Of a stretch of 64,000 nt of DNA, positions 18,619-27,672 are shown piece by piece (position 1 is the first letter of the stretch; each line of letters opens with the position of its first letter). The notes below the pieces were generated by a model. The model was not told where the DNA came from. It saw only the letters and a program-made list of their open reading frames with translations, and searched no databases. Both the position numbers and the translations under genes were made by a program. Source of the stretch: Paenibacillus sp. V4I3 (lineage in GTDB: Bacteria > Bacillota > Bacilli > Paenibacillales > NBRC-103111); contig NZ_JAUSZA010000001.1 in assembly GCF_030817215.1 (NCBI RefSeq), forward strand, positions 6,112,501-6,176,500. The letters run 5' to 3'.

Positions 18619-21411
18619 TTAATTTTCGAATACAGGTACAAAGCGCAGAGGCTCCAGCAAGGCATCTTCAGAGGCCGATACCGCCTCCAGTAAGATGGCT
18701 ATTTCATTGCCCGATTCGCCACCCTGAAACCACGGTCCCGGTAAATAAAAGGATTCATCGCTGCCGCCACGGAATGTCGGTCTGTTGGCACCGCCTTGCG
18801 TCCACAGGCGGCCAACTAGGTGTCCGTTGAAGAACACGGTCAGCTTCATATTGCTGCCTTTGACATAGACCCTCCAGCCTAATCCTTGGTTATCATCACG
18901 AAGGTCACCATACAGCCATGACAGGGTACCCGGTTTCAAGGAGATTTCTCCTTCTATCGAGAGAGCCTCAACGTTTGATTCTTTGGCATGCTGCAGTAAG
19001 CCATTCTCCTGACAAGAGGATAATGTCCACTGTTTAGCGGCGGTTCCTTCATATAGACGTATATTTCCGCTAAGGGAACCATACGTTTTATCCAGAAATA
19101 GCGTTAACGTTGCCGTATCTCCCGCCTTTACATAAGGCGTAAGATCAAGATAAGGATTGAGCGGATTCACTTGACCGAGTGCGTGCCCGTTCACGTAAGC
19201 ATAGGCGTGAGAGAAATTACCAGGCGTATACAGAATCCACGTATCCGCTTCTTTCGTCAGCTCTACTTGTTTGCGGTAGCATTGATGGGCGGGCTGCTCT
19301 GCGGAGAGCCATCCTCCAACACTCACAATCGGCCATTGTCGATCGTCATAATCTGATGCTGCGTAATCGTCCTTGTCTTCTCCGCATTGCATAAGTTTGA
19401 ATCGCCAGTTTTGGTTTATTTCCCTAACCGACGTTACCCCAACAATGCCCGTTAGCCCTTTCAGGGCATTTAAGTGCAGACCCGGCAAATTCGTATCATG
19501 GAAATTGGTATGTCCCCAAATCTCGACACGAGCAACCAGATTTGGCTCTACACGTGCGCCGGAAGGAATCGGAAGGAAGTGACTTCCTCCACCCGGTGTT
19601 GCTGTACCAAGGTACGTTTCACCGGTATAGATGGAAACGACATCACTTGCCTGCTGAACGATAATACCTAGACAGGTGCTCTCCAGCGGTAGTGATAATT
19701 GCGAGGTGTACCAGGCGAAACCTCGGTAAACACCATGCTTCTCCAGATAATCGGCGGTATCTCCGATCGATAAGCATTCATCCCCAAGTGTATCCAAGGG
19801 ATTCACTAAGCTTTGTGACCAGCTGAGTTCAACTTCGCGGCTTTCCGAGATTCGTTCTACCCATTCGCCAACATGCAGCCCGCCTTCATCATCCATATTT
19901 TCTAGCAGCAAAGCACGTGAACGACTCATCCCGATCAATTCGATAACGTGACCGTTTAACAAGTGAATCCGAGCTGTTCTCTCTTGCTCGCTCGATTGAA
20001 AAGATACCGTTACCTGATCTTCTGCTTCGGCATCGTGTAACCTCATCGTGCCAGCCTCCGTCTGCACCTCCGTGTTAAAGCAGAGACGAATTTCGCCTTC
20101 ACCATCCGTATGAAACACGAACATTGTGTGCTGTTCAAGCTGCTTCACCAGCAGCAGTTCTGCAGTTGCATAGGCAAGTGTCCCTTCAGCGATGCCCCAA
20201 GTCTGCAAGGGCACTTGCACGGGAAGAATGGGGCAGCGGTTTGCTTTGGCGACAAGTGTCGTATAACGGGGTATGACCTCTTCTGCCCCGTGAAAGTAAG
20301 CGCCTTCATCTTGCTCGTTTACTTGGCATAGGAAGAGCAGCTCGCCACCTTGCTTTAACGTTAACCGATAAGGGGATGAGGCACTTCTCGTGAGCTCAGG
20401 CTTCGCCTCCGCCAAGGAAGCGCCATATGTTTGAATCACACGATGCAGCATTCTTCCTTCATAAGCTTCCTCTCGAATGTGTCCTTCAGGAGTTATCATC
20501 CCATGGAAATCATAATCTGAGGTAAGAAAAGAAAGAGGATTTCCCCAATTGTTAGCCGCATTAGTAAAGCCAAAATTCGTTCCTGAAGCCTGCAAGTAGG
20601 GACCGAGCAGCTTCGCACCTGCCGATAACAATCTGCGAAGCAGGAAGTGTGAGCGATTCGTCTCCGTGACGAGTAAGGGCAGCCCCCGACGAGCCAATTC
20701 CTCTCTGTAGAAGAGCACCTTTTCTTCGAAAGCAGGGTCTTGGTCATTTGGATAGAAGTTACATGTTGGTACCACGCCTTCAGCAAAACCAGAAGCCTCA
20801 TACAAGCCGCCTTGTCCAGCGCAAGCAATGAGCGGGACAGTTATTCCATGCTGCAAAGCTAAATCTCTTAGCGCCGAGATATACCCTTTGGGATCAGAGC
20901 AAGGATAGAAATCAAGCTCGTTGTCTAATTGGACAGCAATGATGGTGCCACCCTGACCCGCTTCATATTTCTTCAAGATGGGAAGAATCTGTTCATACCA
21001 CCTGGCCACATGCCGCAAGAAGGCAGGATCGTTATCCCTTATGCGAAGATTTTCTTTCACGAAAAGATAAGCAGGGAGTGCTCCCCCATCCCATTCCGAG
21101 CAAATATACGGACCTGGCCGTGCAATCACCCATAGACCTGCATCTGCGACATCCTGTAAAAACTGAGCCACATCCTTCTCTCCGGCAAAATCCCAAGTTC
21201 CCTCCTCGGTCTCATGATGATTCCAAGGAAAGTACACATCAATAGCGTTATATCCAAAGGCTTTAACTTTATTTAGTCTCTCTTTCCATAAACCGCGTGG
21301 TAATCGAAAATAAAATAAGGAGGCACAAAGTATAATTTCTGATTTTCCATCTAACCGCAGTGCTTCCGACGATAATTGAATCACAGCTTCTTCACTTTTT
21401 GATAAATACAA
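18619..21411 (-). CDS. GH35 beta-galactosidase-like glycoside hydrolase
   Basis: This 930-residue enzyme has an N-terminal GH35 (beta/alpha)8 barrel over about residues 20-330. It shows the FYFRLPRGLWKERLNKVK start, FPWNHHE, the RPGPYICSEWDGG signature, a probable acid/base Glu in VQLDNELD and a probable nucleophile in LVTETNRS. The C-terminal half carries beta-sandwich jelly-roll regions. No signal peptide is seen, so it should act in the cytoplasm on imported galactosides. The TTG start at 21411 is chosen because AAGGAGGT sits six bases upstream; the ATG at 21438 would put this site inside the gene. It is the first gene of the transporter/LacI operon. Confidence 0.9.
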   Translation of the reverse strand: MYLSKSEEAVIQLSSEALRLDGKSEIILCASLFYFRLPRGLWKERLNKVKAFGYNAIDVYFPWNHHETEEGTWDFAGEKDVAQFLQDVADAGLWVIARPGPYICSEWDGGALPAYLFVKENLRIRDNDPAFLRHVARWYEQILPILKKYEAGQGGTIIAVQLDNELDFYPCSDPKGYISALRDLALQHGITVPLIACAGQGGLYEASGFAEGVVPTCNFYPNDQDPAFEEKVLFYREELARRGLPLLVTETNRSHFLLRRLLSAGAKLLGPYLQASGTNFGFTNAANNWGNPLSFLTSDYDFHGMITPEGHIREEAYEGRMLHRVIQTYGASLAEAKPELTRSASSPYRLTLKQGGELLFLCQVNEQDEGAYFHGAEEVIPRYTTLVAKANRCPILPVQVPLQTWGIAEGTLAYATAELLLVKQLEQHTMFVFHTDGEGEIRLCFNTEVQTEAGTMRLHDAEAEDQVTVSFQSSEQERTARIHLLNGHVIELIGMSRSRALLLENMDDEGGLHVGEWVERISESREVELSWSQSLVNPLDTLGDECLSIGDTADYLEKHGVYRGFAWYTSQLSLPLESTCLGIIVQQASDVVSIYTGETYLGTATPGGGSHFLPIPSGARVEPNLVARVEIWGHTNFHDTNLPGLHLNALKGLTGIVGVTSVREINQNWRFKLMQCGEDKDDYAASDYDDRQWPIVSVGGWLSAEQPAHQCYRKQVELTKEADTWILYTPGNFSHAYAYVNGHALGQVNPLNPYLDLTPYVKAGDTATLTLFLDKTYGSLSGNIRLYEGTAAKQWTLSSCQENGLLQHAKESNVEALSIEGEISLKPGTLSWLYGDLRDDNQGLGWRVYVKGSNMKLTVFFNGHLVGRLWTQGGANRPTFRGGSDESFYLPGPWFQGGESGNEIAILLEAVSASEDALLEPLRFVPVFEN

Positions 21412-21444
21412 TGACTGACCTCCTTGATCTACCCTCATTCATTT

Positions 21445-21460
21445 ATGAAACCCGTTTCAT
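21445..21460 (-). promoter_or_regulatory. LacI-type palindromic operator
   Basis: ATGAAAC-CC-GTTTCAT is a 7-bp inverted repeat about 37 bp downstream of the likely -10 and 34 bp upstream of the TTG start of the GH35 gene. A LacI-family repressor bound here would act as a roadblock. The regulator at 13930-14943 is the candidate (inference). Confidence 0.55.
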
Positions 21461-21496
21461 CCGCTAGGAATGTCTAGCAGCGTTCTTCATGAAGTT

Positions 21497-21502
21497 AGTA
21501 TA
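21497..21502 (-). promoter_or_regulatory. Likely -10 element of the GH35 operon promoter
   Basis: TATACT on the minus strand has a weak -35 region that overlaps the cre box at 21510-21525. Confidence 0.45.
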
Positions 21503-21509
21503 AGTTGTT

Positions 21510-21525
21510 TTAAAAGCGCTTACAT
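21510..21525 (-). promoter_or_regulatory. cre-like box in front of the GH35 operon
   Basis: ATGTAAGCGCTTTTAA on the minus strand matches the cre consensus except for T in place of the conserved C near the 3' end. It overlaps the -35/spacer region of the likely promoter, a position where CcpA would repress. Confidence 0.55.
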
Positions 21526-21581
21526 TGAAAGAAACATCAAGTTATATAACAAAACTACGAAGATGCAGCCTCACGCAAAAC

Positions 21582-21616
21582 AAAAAAAAGCTACGAATTT
21601 TATCCAAATTCGCAGC
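21582..21616 (-). terminator. Terminator after the third YesN-type regulator gene
   Basis: GCTGCGAATTT pairs with AAATTCGTAGC (one G-T pair) over a short loop, and TTTTTTTTG follows. It ends the binding-protein/kinase/regulator operon. Confidence 0.85.
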
Positions 21617-21685
21617 CCCTTGCATTCGATATAACACTGATTTCTTATATAATTCACAGAATTTACGATCATTCATCTTGAACAA

Positions 21686-23224
21686 TTAGCCATTGCGCCT
21701 AAACTCCTTGACTGTTTTCCCTTCCAGCTCTTTAAATACTTTGCAAAAGTAGGAAGTTTCTTGAAATCCTGTTTTCTCAGCGACTTCATATACTTTCCAT
21801 GCAGGGTCTTGAAGCAGCTGTTTCGCTTTCTGAATCCGGCATCGATTCATAAATTCGACAATCCGCATCCCCGTCTCGCTTTTAAATAGATTAGATAGGT
21901 AATTCGCGCTCAAATGGAGAACATCTGCCAGCCTTGCCACCGTGATGTCTTCGGCATAGTGCTCTTCCATATAGGAGATTGCTCCTTGGATTTCCTTCCG
22001 CATCATCGTATGCTCTGCCTTATTCCCAGCGATTTGCTTATTCAAATTTAGAAATAACGGCTTCACTTGCTGCAGAGGCTGAAGGGCTTCTATCGCCTGA
22101 CTAACCTGTTTATAATCATGTTCAAACTGTTCAGAGAACCTGTTCCTCTCCTTAGCCAATGTTTTCAGCTGCATCATTAACTCTGCCAGCAGATTGCGTA
22201 GCTCTGATATAGGCGGCTTCCTTTGAATGAGGCTTTGAACCAAAAGCTCAGTTTGCATTTCAACATCCGTCAATAGACCACTTTTCATCGCTGCAACCAG
22301 AGGCTGAATCGTGATTCCGGCCAGCGTGCCAACCTTGTCATTAATCTGAAGGGACGTATAAGCATAGAGTTGACCCGTTCCTTCATAAATATATTGATCT
22401 AAGGCTGTTTCAGCTTGCTTATATAGCACTGCCCAATCCTTCAATCCGTAGCCGATCGAGCTAATTCCCATTGTTACAGTGTCTACCTTTTTCATCCGAG
22501 TGTACAGCTGCGACGCTTGCCGGAGTGTCTCCTCCATACATTTGTGTTCACTCTTCTCATGCGGAAAATAGATAATAACCGCAATTCTCCGCTCCGAAAT
22601 CGGGATAACCATGTTTGAGTACGCTGTCTGTTCTTCCTTGGAACCATCCGTAAGGACTTTAAAGCTAGCATCGATCACAACGACTGCCGTGGGACCTCCA
22701 TGAATGGGAAAATGAACGGCGCTCGCTTGATCTTCGATGTCCTCCGCTCGTTTCAACTCGCCTAAGAGAAGTTTACGCCCCAATAGGCAGCGCACCTCTT
22801 CAAAGCTGGCATCACGAATACTAGCTTGTTTTTTTCGCCTATGATCCTCCATAATCTTGCCACTCATTTGTTGTAATAGCTGTTGTAACGCATTAGGTTC
22901 GAGGTCATGCTTTAACAAATAATCCTCTGCCCCAAGCTTGAGGGCTTCCTTCACGAATCGGAAATCATCGAAAGAACTGAGTGCCACAATTTTGATGGAT
23001 TCATCCTTTTGTTTTACCTGTTGGATAAGATCAATGCCGTTCATTTCGGGCATCGAAATGTCCGTCACAATGAGATCAACCTGCTGATGCTGCAGAAGAT
23101 CAAGTGCATGCACGCCATTGAGAGCTTCGCATACAATTTGGAAACCATAATCTTCCCACCGAATGATCGTTTTAATTGCATACCGATATATCGCATTATC
23201 TTCAACGATCATGGCGTTCAACAT
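21686..23224 (-). CDS. YesN-type response regulator of the three-component operon
   Basis: This 512-residue regulator has a receiver domain with E8-D9 and phosphorylation site D55 (IVTDISMPEMNG) and a C-terminal AraC domain at about 410-512 (ISYMEEHYAEDITVARLADV, ending FCKVFKELEGKTVKEF). The ATG at 23224 is chosen because AAAGGAGG sits seven to eight bases upstream. Its start lies inside the kinase gene (23-bp overlap), so the two are translationally coupled. Its target may be the neighbouring GH35 operon or its own operon, since its operon contains no permeases. Confidence 0.92.
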   Translation of the reverse strand: MLNAMIVEDNAIYRYAIKTIIRWEDYGFQIVCEALNGVHALDLLQHQQVDLIVTDISMPEMNGIDLIQQVKQKDESIKIVALSSFDDFRFVKEALKLGAEDYLLKHDLEPNALQQLLQQMSGKIMEDHRRKKQASIRDASFEEVRCLLGRKLLLGELKRAEDIEDQASAVHFPIHGGPTAVVVIDASFKVLTDGSKEEQTAYSNMVIPISERRIAVIIYFPHEKSEHKCMEETLRQASQLYTRMKKVDTVTMGISSIGYGLKDWAVLYKQAETALDQYIYEGTGQLYAYTSLQINDKVGTLAGITIQPLVAAMKSGLLTDVEMQTELLVQSLIQRKPPISELRNLLAELMMQLKTLAKERNRFSEQFEHDYKQVSQAIEALQPLQQVKPLFLNLNKQIAGNKAEHTMMRKEIQGAISYMEEHYAEDITVARLADVLHLSANYLSNLFKSETGMRIVEFMNRCRIQKAKQLLQDPAWKVYEVAEKTGFQETSYFCKVFKELEGKTVKEFRRNG

Positions 23225-25037
23225 GCTCATTCCTCCTTTGACGATGCGTTCTATGCGGAATTCGAACAATAGCTTTCGTACCTAATCCGGGTGCACTTTC
23301 GTAGCTAAGGCCATATTTCTCCCCATAATACAGCTGAATGCGTTCATTCACATTGTGAATCCCAATACTCGTCACTCCGGGAACCGATTCTTTACGTGTT
23401 GCTGTGTTCAATAGATTAAGCGCTTGTTTAGCTTCCATCCCTATTCCGTTATCTTCGACAATGAGTAGGAGCTGCTTCTCTTCTATGCGTGCATAAAGTA
23501 CAATACGTCCACTCCCCTTGGACATTTCGATGCCGTGAAGAATCGCATTCTCGACAAGCGGCTGAAGAATGAAATAAGGCACCTCGCTTTCCATCAACCA
23601 TTCATCCACTTCATAGTCCATGTGAAAGGCATCGCCATAACCAATTTTTTGAATATAAATATAGTTTTTTAATTGGTTAATCTCTTGCTCCAAGCTGTGA
23701 AATTCGCCAACACGTCGTACCGAGGATTTCAATAATTCAATAACTGAGGTGACCATTCGCTCAATCTCGGCTTGATGGTTCATGCGAGCGTACCATTTCA
23801 CAGTGCCTAACGTGTTATAAAGGAAATGAGGATTAATCTGACTCATGAGGACGGTAAATTCAGCCTGTTGTTTGGCAATTTGCTCTTTATACACCGTGTT
23901 TATTAAATCATTAATCCGAGACAGCATAAAATTGAACCGTATCGATAAGCTCCCGATCTCATCTCGCCCAAGCGGAATAATTCGAACATCGAAATTGCCA
24001 TCTTCGACTCGGCGCATCGTTTGCTCCAAGATTTTGATATTTCGTGTCGTAGAGTTCGAAAGTAATACAGCAATTCCGGTAGATATCAGAACGGCAAACA
24101 GCGAAACGAGAGCAATCACAAAAACTAACACGCGTGTATTGGACAGAAGCTCAGACATCGGAATAAAACAAAGCACCCGCCAGCCCAGCGTTGAGGTTCG
24201 TTCTTGGACGAATAAATGACTCCCTCCCCCAGCATTATCGACAATGGCCATAGAGGAATCATTCTCCATAAGCGTATAACTTAAGCTCCTTGAGATGAGA
24301 TTATCCATGCCAGGAGTTCCGCCACCAGCTAGCAGTTCGTTCAAAGGATTGAGAATCGCAACATTATTTTGCTTAATGATTGAGCTATTGCTCCCCAGGG
24401 ATAAGAAATAATCCGAATCGATACTGATTACAATCGTGCCAAGACTACGATCTATTTGACTCAGATCAACGAAATCTCTGATAAGGAACACTTCTTTTTG
24501 CTTTCTCAGAGAAGGCGACCAGCTGATGCTTAGTTCATGATTTTTCAAATAATCAGAAGATTTGCTTGTCATCACGGTTACTTCTTCATGATTTAGTGTA
24601 TGATCCAAGCCTTTTTTATTTTCCCACCAGTACACCTGTCCCTTATGTGTTTGAATCATGATGGCATTCATATAGGGATTTCCATTTCCGTACTGAGCCA
24701 GCAGGAACTCCATACGGCTGCGGAAAGCTGGATAATTGTCACCAGTAACTTGTTCACCTTGTTCAGCAGCAATTTGCCGAATATTACTGTCACTAAGGAC
24801 GTAAACGGAGGAAGTGAATGCTTCCTTCGCTCTAATTTCAATATTGTCGGAAACTTGATGAATGACCTGCATCGAGAGGTCTCTTGTATTTGATTCAATG
24901 AATTTCGTAGAGGCATAGATGGCAGCTCCACCAATCGCCGATGAAATGAACAAAATAAGAATCATATTAGATAGAAATATTTTCGTACGGATGCGAAAGT
25001 CCTTGACCCGATTTAAGTTCCACGGGGTGGCTGTCAT
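23202..25037 (-). CDS. YesM-type sensor histidine kinase of the three-component operon
   Basis: This 611-residue membrane kinase has a first membrane segment at about residues 20-42, an extracellular sensing region of about 250 residues, a second membrane segment near 302-326, HAMP, and the phosphoacceptor H404 in INPHFLYNTLG. The ATPase shows EDNGIGME and SIGIHNVNERI. It starts 18 bases after the stop of an orphan sugar-binding lipoprotein gene, which may be its ligand-loaded partner at the cell surface (inference). Confidence 0.92.
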   Translation of the reverse strand: MTATPWNLNRVKDFRIRTKIFLSNMILILFISSAIGGAAIYASTKFIESNTRDLSMQVIHQVSDNIEIRAKEAFTSSVYVLSDSNIRQIAAEQGEQVTGDNYPAFRSRMEFLLAQYGNGNPYMNAIMIQTHKGQVYWWENKKGLDHTLNHEEVTVMTSKSSDYLKNHELSISWSPSLRKQKEVFLIRDFVDLSQIDRSLGTIVISIDSDYFLSLGSNSSIIKQNNVAILNPLNELLAGGGTPGMDNLISRSLSYTLMENDSSMAIVDNAGGGSHLFVQERTSTLGWRVLCFIPMSELLSNTRVLVFVIALVSLFAVLISTGIAVLLSNSTTRNIKILEQTMRRVEDGNFDVRIIPLGRDEIGSLSIRFNFMLSRINDLINTVYKEQIAKQQAEFTVLMSQINPHFLYNTLGTVKWYARMNHQAEIERMVTSVIELLKSSVRRVGEFHSLEQEINQLKNYIYIQKIGYGDAFHMDYEVDEWLMESEVPYFILQPLVENAILHGIEMSKGSGRIVLYARIEEKQLLLIVEDNGIGMEAKQALNLLNTATRKESVPGVTSIGIHNVNERIQLYYGEKYGLSYESAPGLGTKAIVRIPHRTHRQRRNEHVERHDR

Positions 25038-25055
25038 ACGCAGATCTCCTTGCTG

Positions 25056-26351
25056 TCATTTGGATGGTTTGCGAATCCGATCGAATGCTTGATCCAGCTC
25101 TTGAATACAGTTATCCACATTGTGGTTACGATCAATAACGAATTTCGTGAGTGCATTTACAAACACTTTTTGCAGATCCTGATTCACAAAATCTGTCGGC
25201 AGACTCGACCAGTCATACGTTTTGCCTGTTTGGATATAAGTTTCATCCAGCTCTACATAAGTGGGATCAAAGTCATTTGGCAAGCCTTTAATCACAGACA
25301 AAGCCTTCTTTTTCGTCTGAAAAATGGTCCCCATTTCCTTCGAGGCAAACAGTTCTAGCATTTGAAGCGCCGCTTCCTTATGAGGTGATTGGGGATTGAC
25401 CACAATCCCTCCTGTTGATTTTAGTCCAAACTTGGCATCTTGGGGATTATTTGAATAAGGGAAAGCGAATAGTCCTAGATTACTCGCAGGATTCTTGGAT
25501 TTAACACCGTCAACCGTCCACGTGCCATTAATAATCATGCCGGCTTTCCCCTCAGCTAGGAGCCCTTGGGCTTGGTTCCAATCGGTTTCGAACGGCTTGA
25601 TGTTCACATAACGCAAGCGTTCTCCATATCGTTTCAAGATGTCTTTGAAGTGAATTTGATCCTCAGCGAACGAAGTTCGACCTGCTTCTATATCAGCAAA
25701 CCAGTTGCGTCCAGCGGCATACTGATTAGCCAGAAGGTCCGCTGCAATGTCCCAAGTCAGAGTCCAACTATCCTTGTAGCCTGCTGCAATAGGAATAATT
25801 CCTGCCTGCTGCAGCGCCTCACAGGCAACCAAGAATTGCGGCCATGTTGTTGGCGGACTTTGGATGCCTGCGTGGGCGAAAGCTTCTTTATTGTAAATGA
25901 CACCCGCTCCATTTACATCTATCGGAAGCGCCCATATTTTCCCATCGGCTGTCTTCACACCATTCAGGAACCTCTCGTCGATTTGCGATAAAAAGGGTTG
26001 ACCCGTTAAGTCCATCGCATATCCTTTATGAATAAGATCCTGAGCAGCCTCCATATTATCCAGCATATAGATATCAGGCATGTTATTCGAAATCACGCGA
26101 GTGCGAAGCAAGCTCATATAATTGCCTCCATCCACGCCCGTTAACGTAAACGCATAAGAAGGATGTTGTTTAGTAAATAACTGTGTCCCCGCCTCCAGCC
26201 ATTTCCGTGCACCCTCCTCATCGAAGTGATGTATCCACGAAAGCGTCTGCTCCTGGACCTGCTGTTTAGGAACGACCGTTACTGTCTTGGGTTGACAAGC
26301 AGTAAGCATCAGAGATACAGTCATGCCTAGGACTAACAAACGAATCTTCAT
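25056..26351 (-). CDS. Sugar-binding lipoprotein without permeases, upstream of a sensor kinase
   Basis: This 431-residue family 1 solute-binding protein has signal MKIRLLVLGMTVSLM and lipobox LTAC. Features of the family include GAGVIYNKEAFAHAGI and AGMIINGTWTVDG. No permease gene is in its operon; the next genes are a YesM-type kinase and a YesN-type regulator. It could feed a distant transporter, but the arrangement suggests it presents bound sugar to the kinase, as periplasmic binding proteins do for some sensors (inference). A cre box and a TATACT element lie just upstream. Confidence 0.9.
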   Translation of the reverse strand: MKIRLLVLGMTVSLMLTACQPKTVTVVPKQQVQEQTLSWIHHFDEEGARKWLEAGTQLFTKQHPSYAFTLTGVDGGNYMSLLRTRVISNNMPDIYMLDNMEAAQDLIHKGYAMDLTGQPFLSQIDERFLNGVKTADGKIWALPIDVNGAGVIYNKEAFAHAGIQSPPTTWPQFLVACEALQQAGIIPIAAGYKDSWTLTWDIAADLLANQYAAGRNWFADIEAGRTSFAEDQIHFKDILKRYGERLRYVNIKPFETDWNQAQGLLAEGKAGMIINGTWTVDGVKSKNPASNLGLFAFPYSNNPQDAKFGLKSTGGIVVNPQSPHKEAALQMLELFASKEMGTIFQTKKKALSVIKGLPNDFDPTYVELDETYIQTGKTYDWSSLPTDFVNQDLQKVFVNALTKFVIDRNHNVDNCIQELDQAFDRIRKPSK

Positions 26352-26367
26352 TCATCCCCCTCATTCC

Positions 26368-26383
26368 TTGATAGCGTTTACAA
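26368..26383 (-). promoter_or_regulatory. cre box in front of the three-component operon
   Basis: TTGTAAACGCTATCAA on the minus strand fits WTGNAANCGNWWNCAW at every fixed position. A likely -10 (TATACT, about 26386-26391) lies a few bases upstream, so the cre box covers the start of transcription, the usual place for CcpA repression. Confidence 0.7.
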
Positions 26384-26495
26384 TAGTATAACGGACCTGG
26401 CCAATTAAAAAAACAGCCTATTTCCTCTTCAGAGAAAATTGACTGTTGTAGTTGTATATACAAGCGAATCATCGCTAATCGAATTCTAGTTATTC

Positions 26496-26666
26496 CTATC
26501 TTTCATTCGTTGAATTCCAACCGTCATTGGCTTCGATGATATCCATCATTTTCTTCATCGAAAGCTGGATTTGTTCAGCGGAGGGCAAGGTTAAGTTGCC
26601 ATACGTTTGCTTCACAACATCCGTTAACACAGAATCAAACATGCAATCAAATTGCTCGTTTTTCAA
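26496..26666 (-). CDS. Small protein of unknown function, 56 residues, TTG start
   Basis: A very strong ribosome binding site, AAGGAGGG, sits eight bases before a TTG codon that opens a 56-codon frame ending in TAG. The product begins MKNEQFDCMFDSVLTDV and ends DGWNSTNER; it is hydrophilic and probably helical in the middle (SAEQIQLSMKKMMDIIEA), with no signal peptide or membrane segment. I do not recognise a family. A possible promoter (TTGCGC, 18 bp, TATATG) lies upstream on the minus strand. It is divergent from the LuxR-type regulator at 26948. Confidence rests on the RBS and frame only. Confidence 0.6.
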   Translation of the reverse strand: MKNEQFDCMFDSVLTDVVKQTYGNLTLPSAEQIQLSMKKMMDIIEANDGWNSTNER

Positions 26667-26845
26667 TATGAATTCCCTCCTTATTTACTTAATTTTGGAA
26701 GATTACCTATACTTATCATATATAGAAACGACTCCGATAACAGCGCAATATTTTCTTTCGCAAATCCACATTTTTTTCCATAAGTACGCAATTTTTTTTG
26801 CGTATAACGAAAAAAGGCGCAAAAATCAGATAAATAAAATCTAAT

Positions 26846-26875
26846 TTGCAATCTTTTTGTGAAATTTGGTAAAAT
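26846..26875 (+). promoter_or_regulatory. Likely promoter of the LuxR-type regulator gene
   Basis: TTGCAA and TAAAAT are separated by 18 bp in an AT-rich stretch about 75 bp upstream of the ATG at 26948. Confidence 0.5.
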
Positions 26876-26947
26876 TAAGGAAAGAGATGAACAGCGGCGT
26901 GAATTCACCATTCGGATCCCCTTACCAAATCAGGAAGGAAGTATCAG

Positions 26948-27598
26948 ATGATTAAGAAATCGAAGATTCTGATCGTAGATGATCATCCCTTAATGGCGGA
27001 AGCGACATCGAATACACTGAAGCAAATCGAGGGCATACAGATTGTAGGGATAGCTGGTACTGGCAAACGATGCTTGGAACTCGTAGATTTGCATGTACCG
27101 AATATTGTTTTTTTGGATTATAATCTTCCGGATCAATACGGCGATGAGATTGCCAAAATCATTAAGGGGAAATATCCCGCCATCCACCTTGTTATTTTTT
27201 CGGGCATAGAATTATCCCATCTTTACAATTATTTGATCGGACTTGAGGTTAGTGCTGTTATATCTAAGGAATCTAGCGGTACGCTTATTAAAAGCTTAGT
27301 TACTCTTTTGTTAGAGAATTTCACAATAATACCCGTTCCTGTTTTTCACAAAATGAGAGTGGACAGCGGTAATTTGCATCAGACTGATTCATTGGACGAC
27401 GATGAAGTACATATGATGACCATGATTGTCCAAGGCCTAACCAATGAGCAAATGGCCGAGGAAGTGCATATGAGTAAGCGTACCGTAGATAATTATATAC
27501 GCAAGATTTATGAGAAATTAGGCGTGAAATCAAGGGCGCAAGCCGTAGATAAGTTTAATCAATTCAAGCATATTTATGAAGTTAACCGGCGACCATGA
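26948..27598 (+). CDS. NarL/LuxR-type response regulator
   Basis: This 216-residue protein has a receiver domain with D11-D12, phosphorylation site D57 (VFLDYNLPDQYG) and a LuxR-type helix-turn-helix at about 153-210 (GLTNEQMAEEVHMSKRTVDNYIRKIYEKL split over two helices). No sensor kinase is adjacent, so its partner is unknown. GGAAGG lies upstream of the ATG. The gene has its own promoter and a strong terminator, and faces away from the small TTG-start gene at 26496-26666. Confidence 0.92.
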   Translation: MIKKSKILIVDDHPLMAEATSNTLKQIEGIQIVGIAGTGKRCLELVDLHVPNIVFLDYNLPDQYGDEIAKIIKGKYPAIHLVIFSGIELSHLYNYLIGLEVSAVISKESSGTLIKSLVTLLLENFTIIPVPVFHKMRVDSGNLHQTDSLDDDEVHMMTMIVQGLTNEQMAEEVHMSKRTVDNYIRKIYEKLGVKSRAQAVDKFNQFKHIYEVNRRP

Positions 27599-27622
27599 AT
27601 GGTTGATGCGATTATGATGAAA

Positions 27623-27659
27623 AAAAGACTGGCCTCTTCGTGAAGAGACCAGTCTTTTT
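27623..27659 (+). terminator. Bidirectional terminator after the LuxR-type gene
   Basis: AAAAGACTGG-c-CTCTTC pairs with GAAGAG-a-CCAGTCTTTT over a short loop. T tracts on both sides allow use by the convergent ComFB-like gene as well. Confidence 0.9.
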
Positions 27660-27672
27660 CATGGCAATTCTC

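Noticed and set aside
26424..26450. Terminator downstream of the small TTG-start gene
   Set aside because: The ATTTTCTCT/AGAGGAAAT inverted repeat is AT-rich, has mismatches and lacks a U run.
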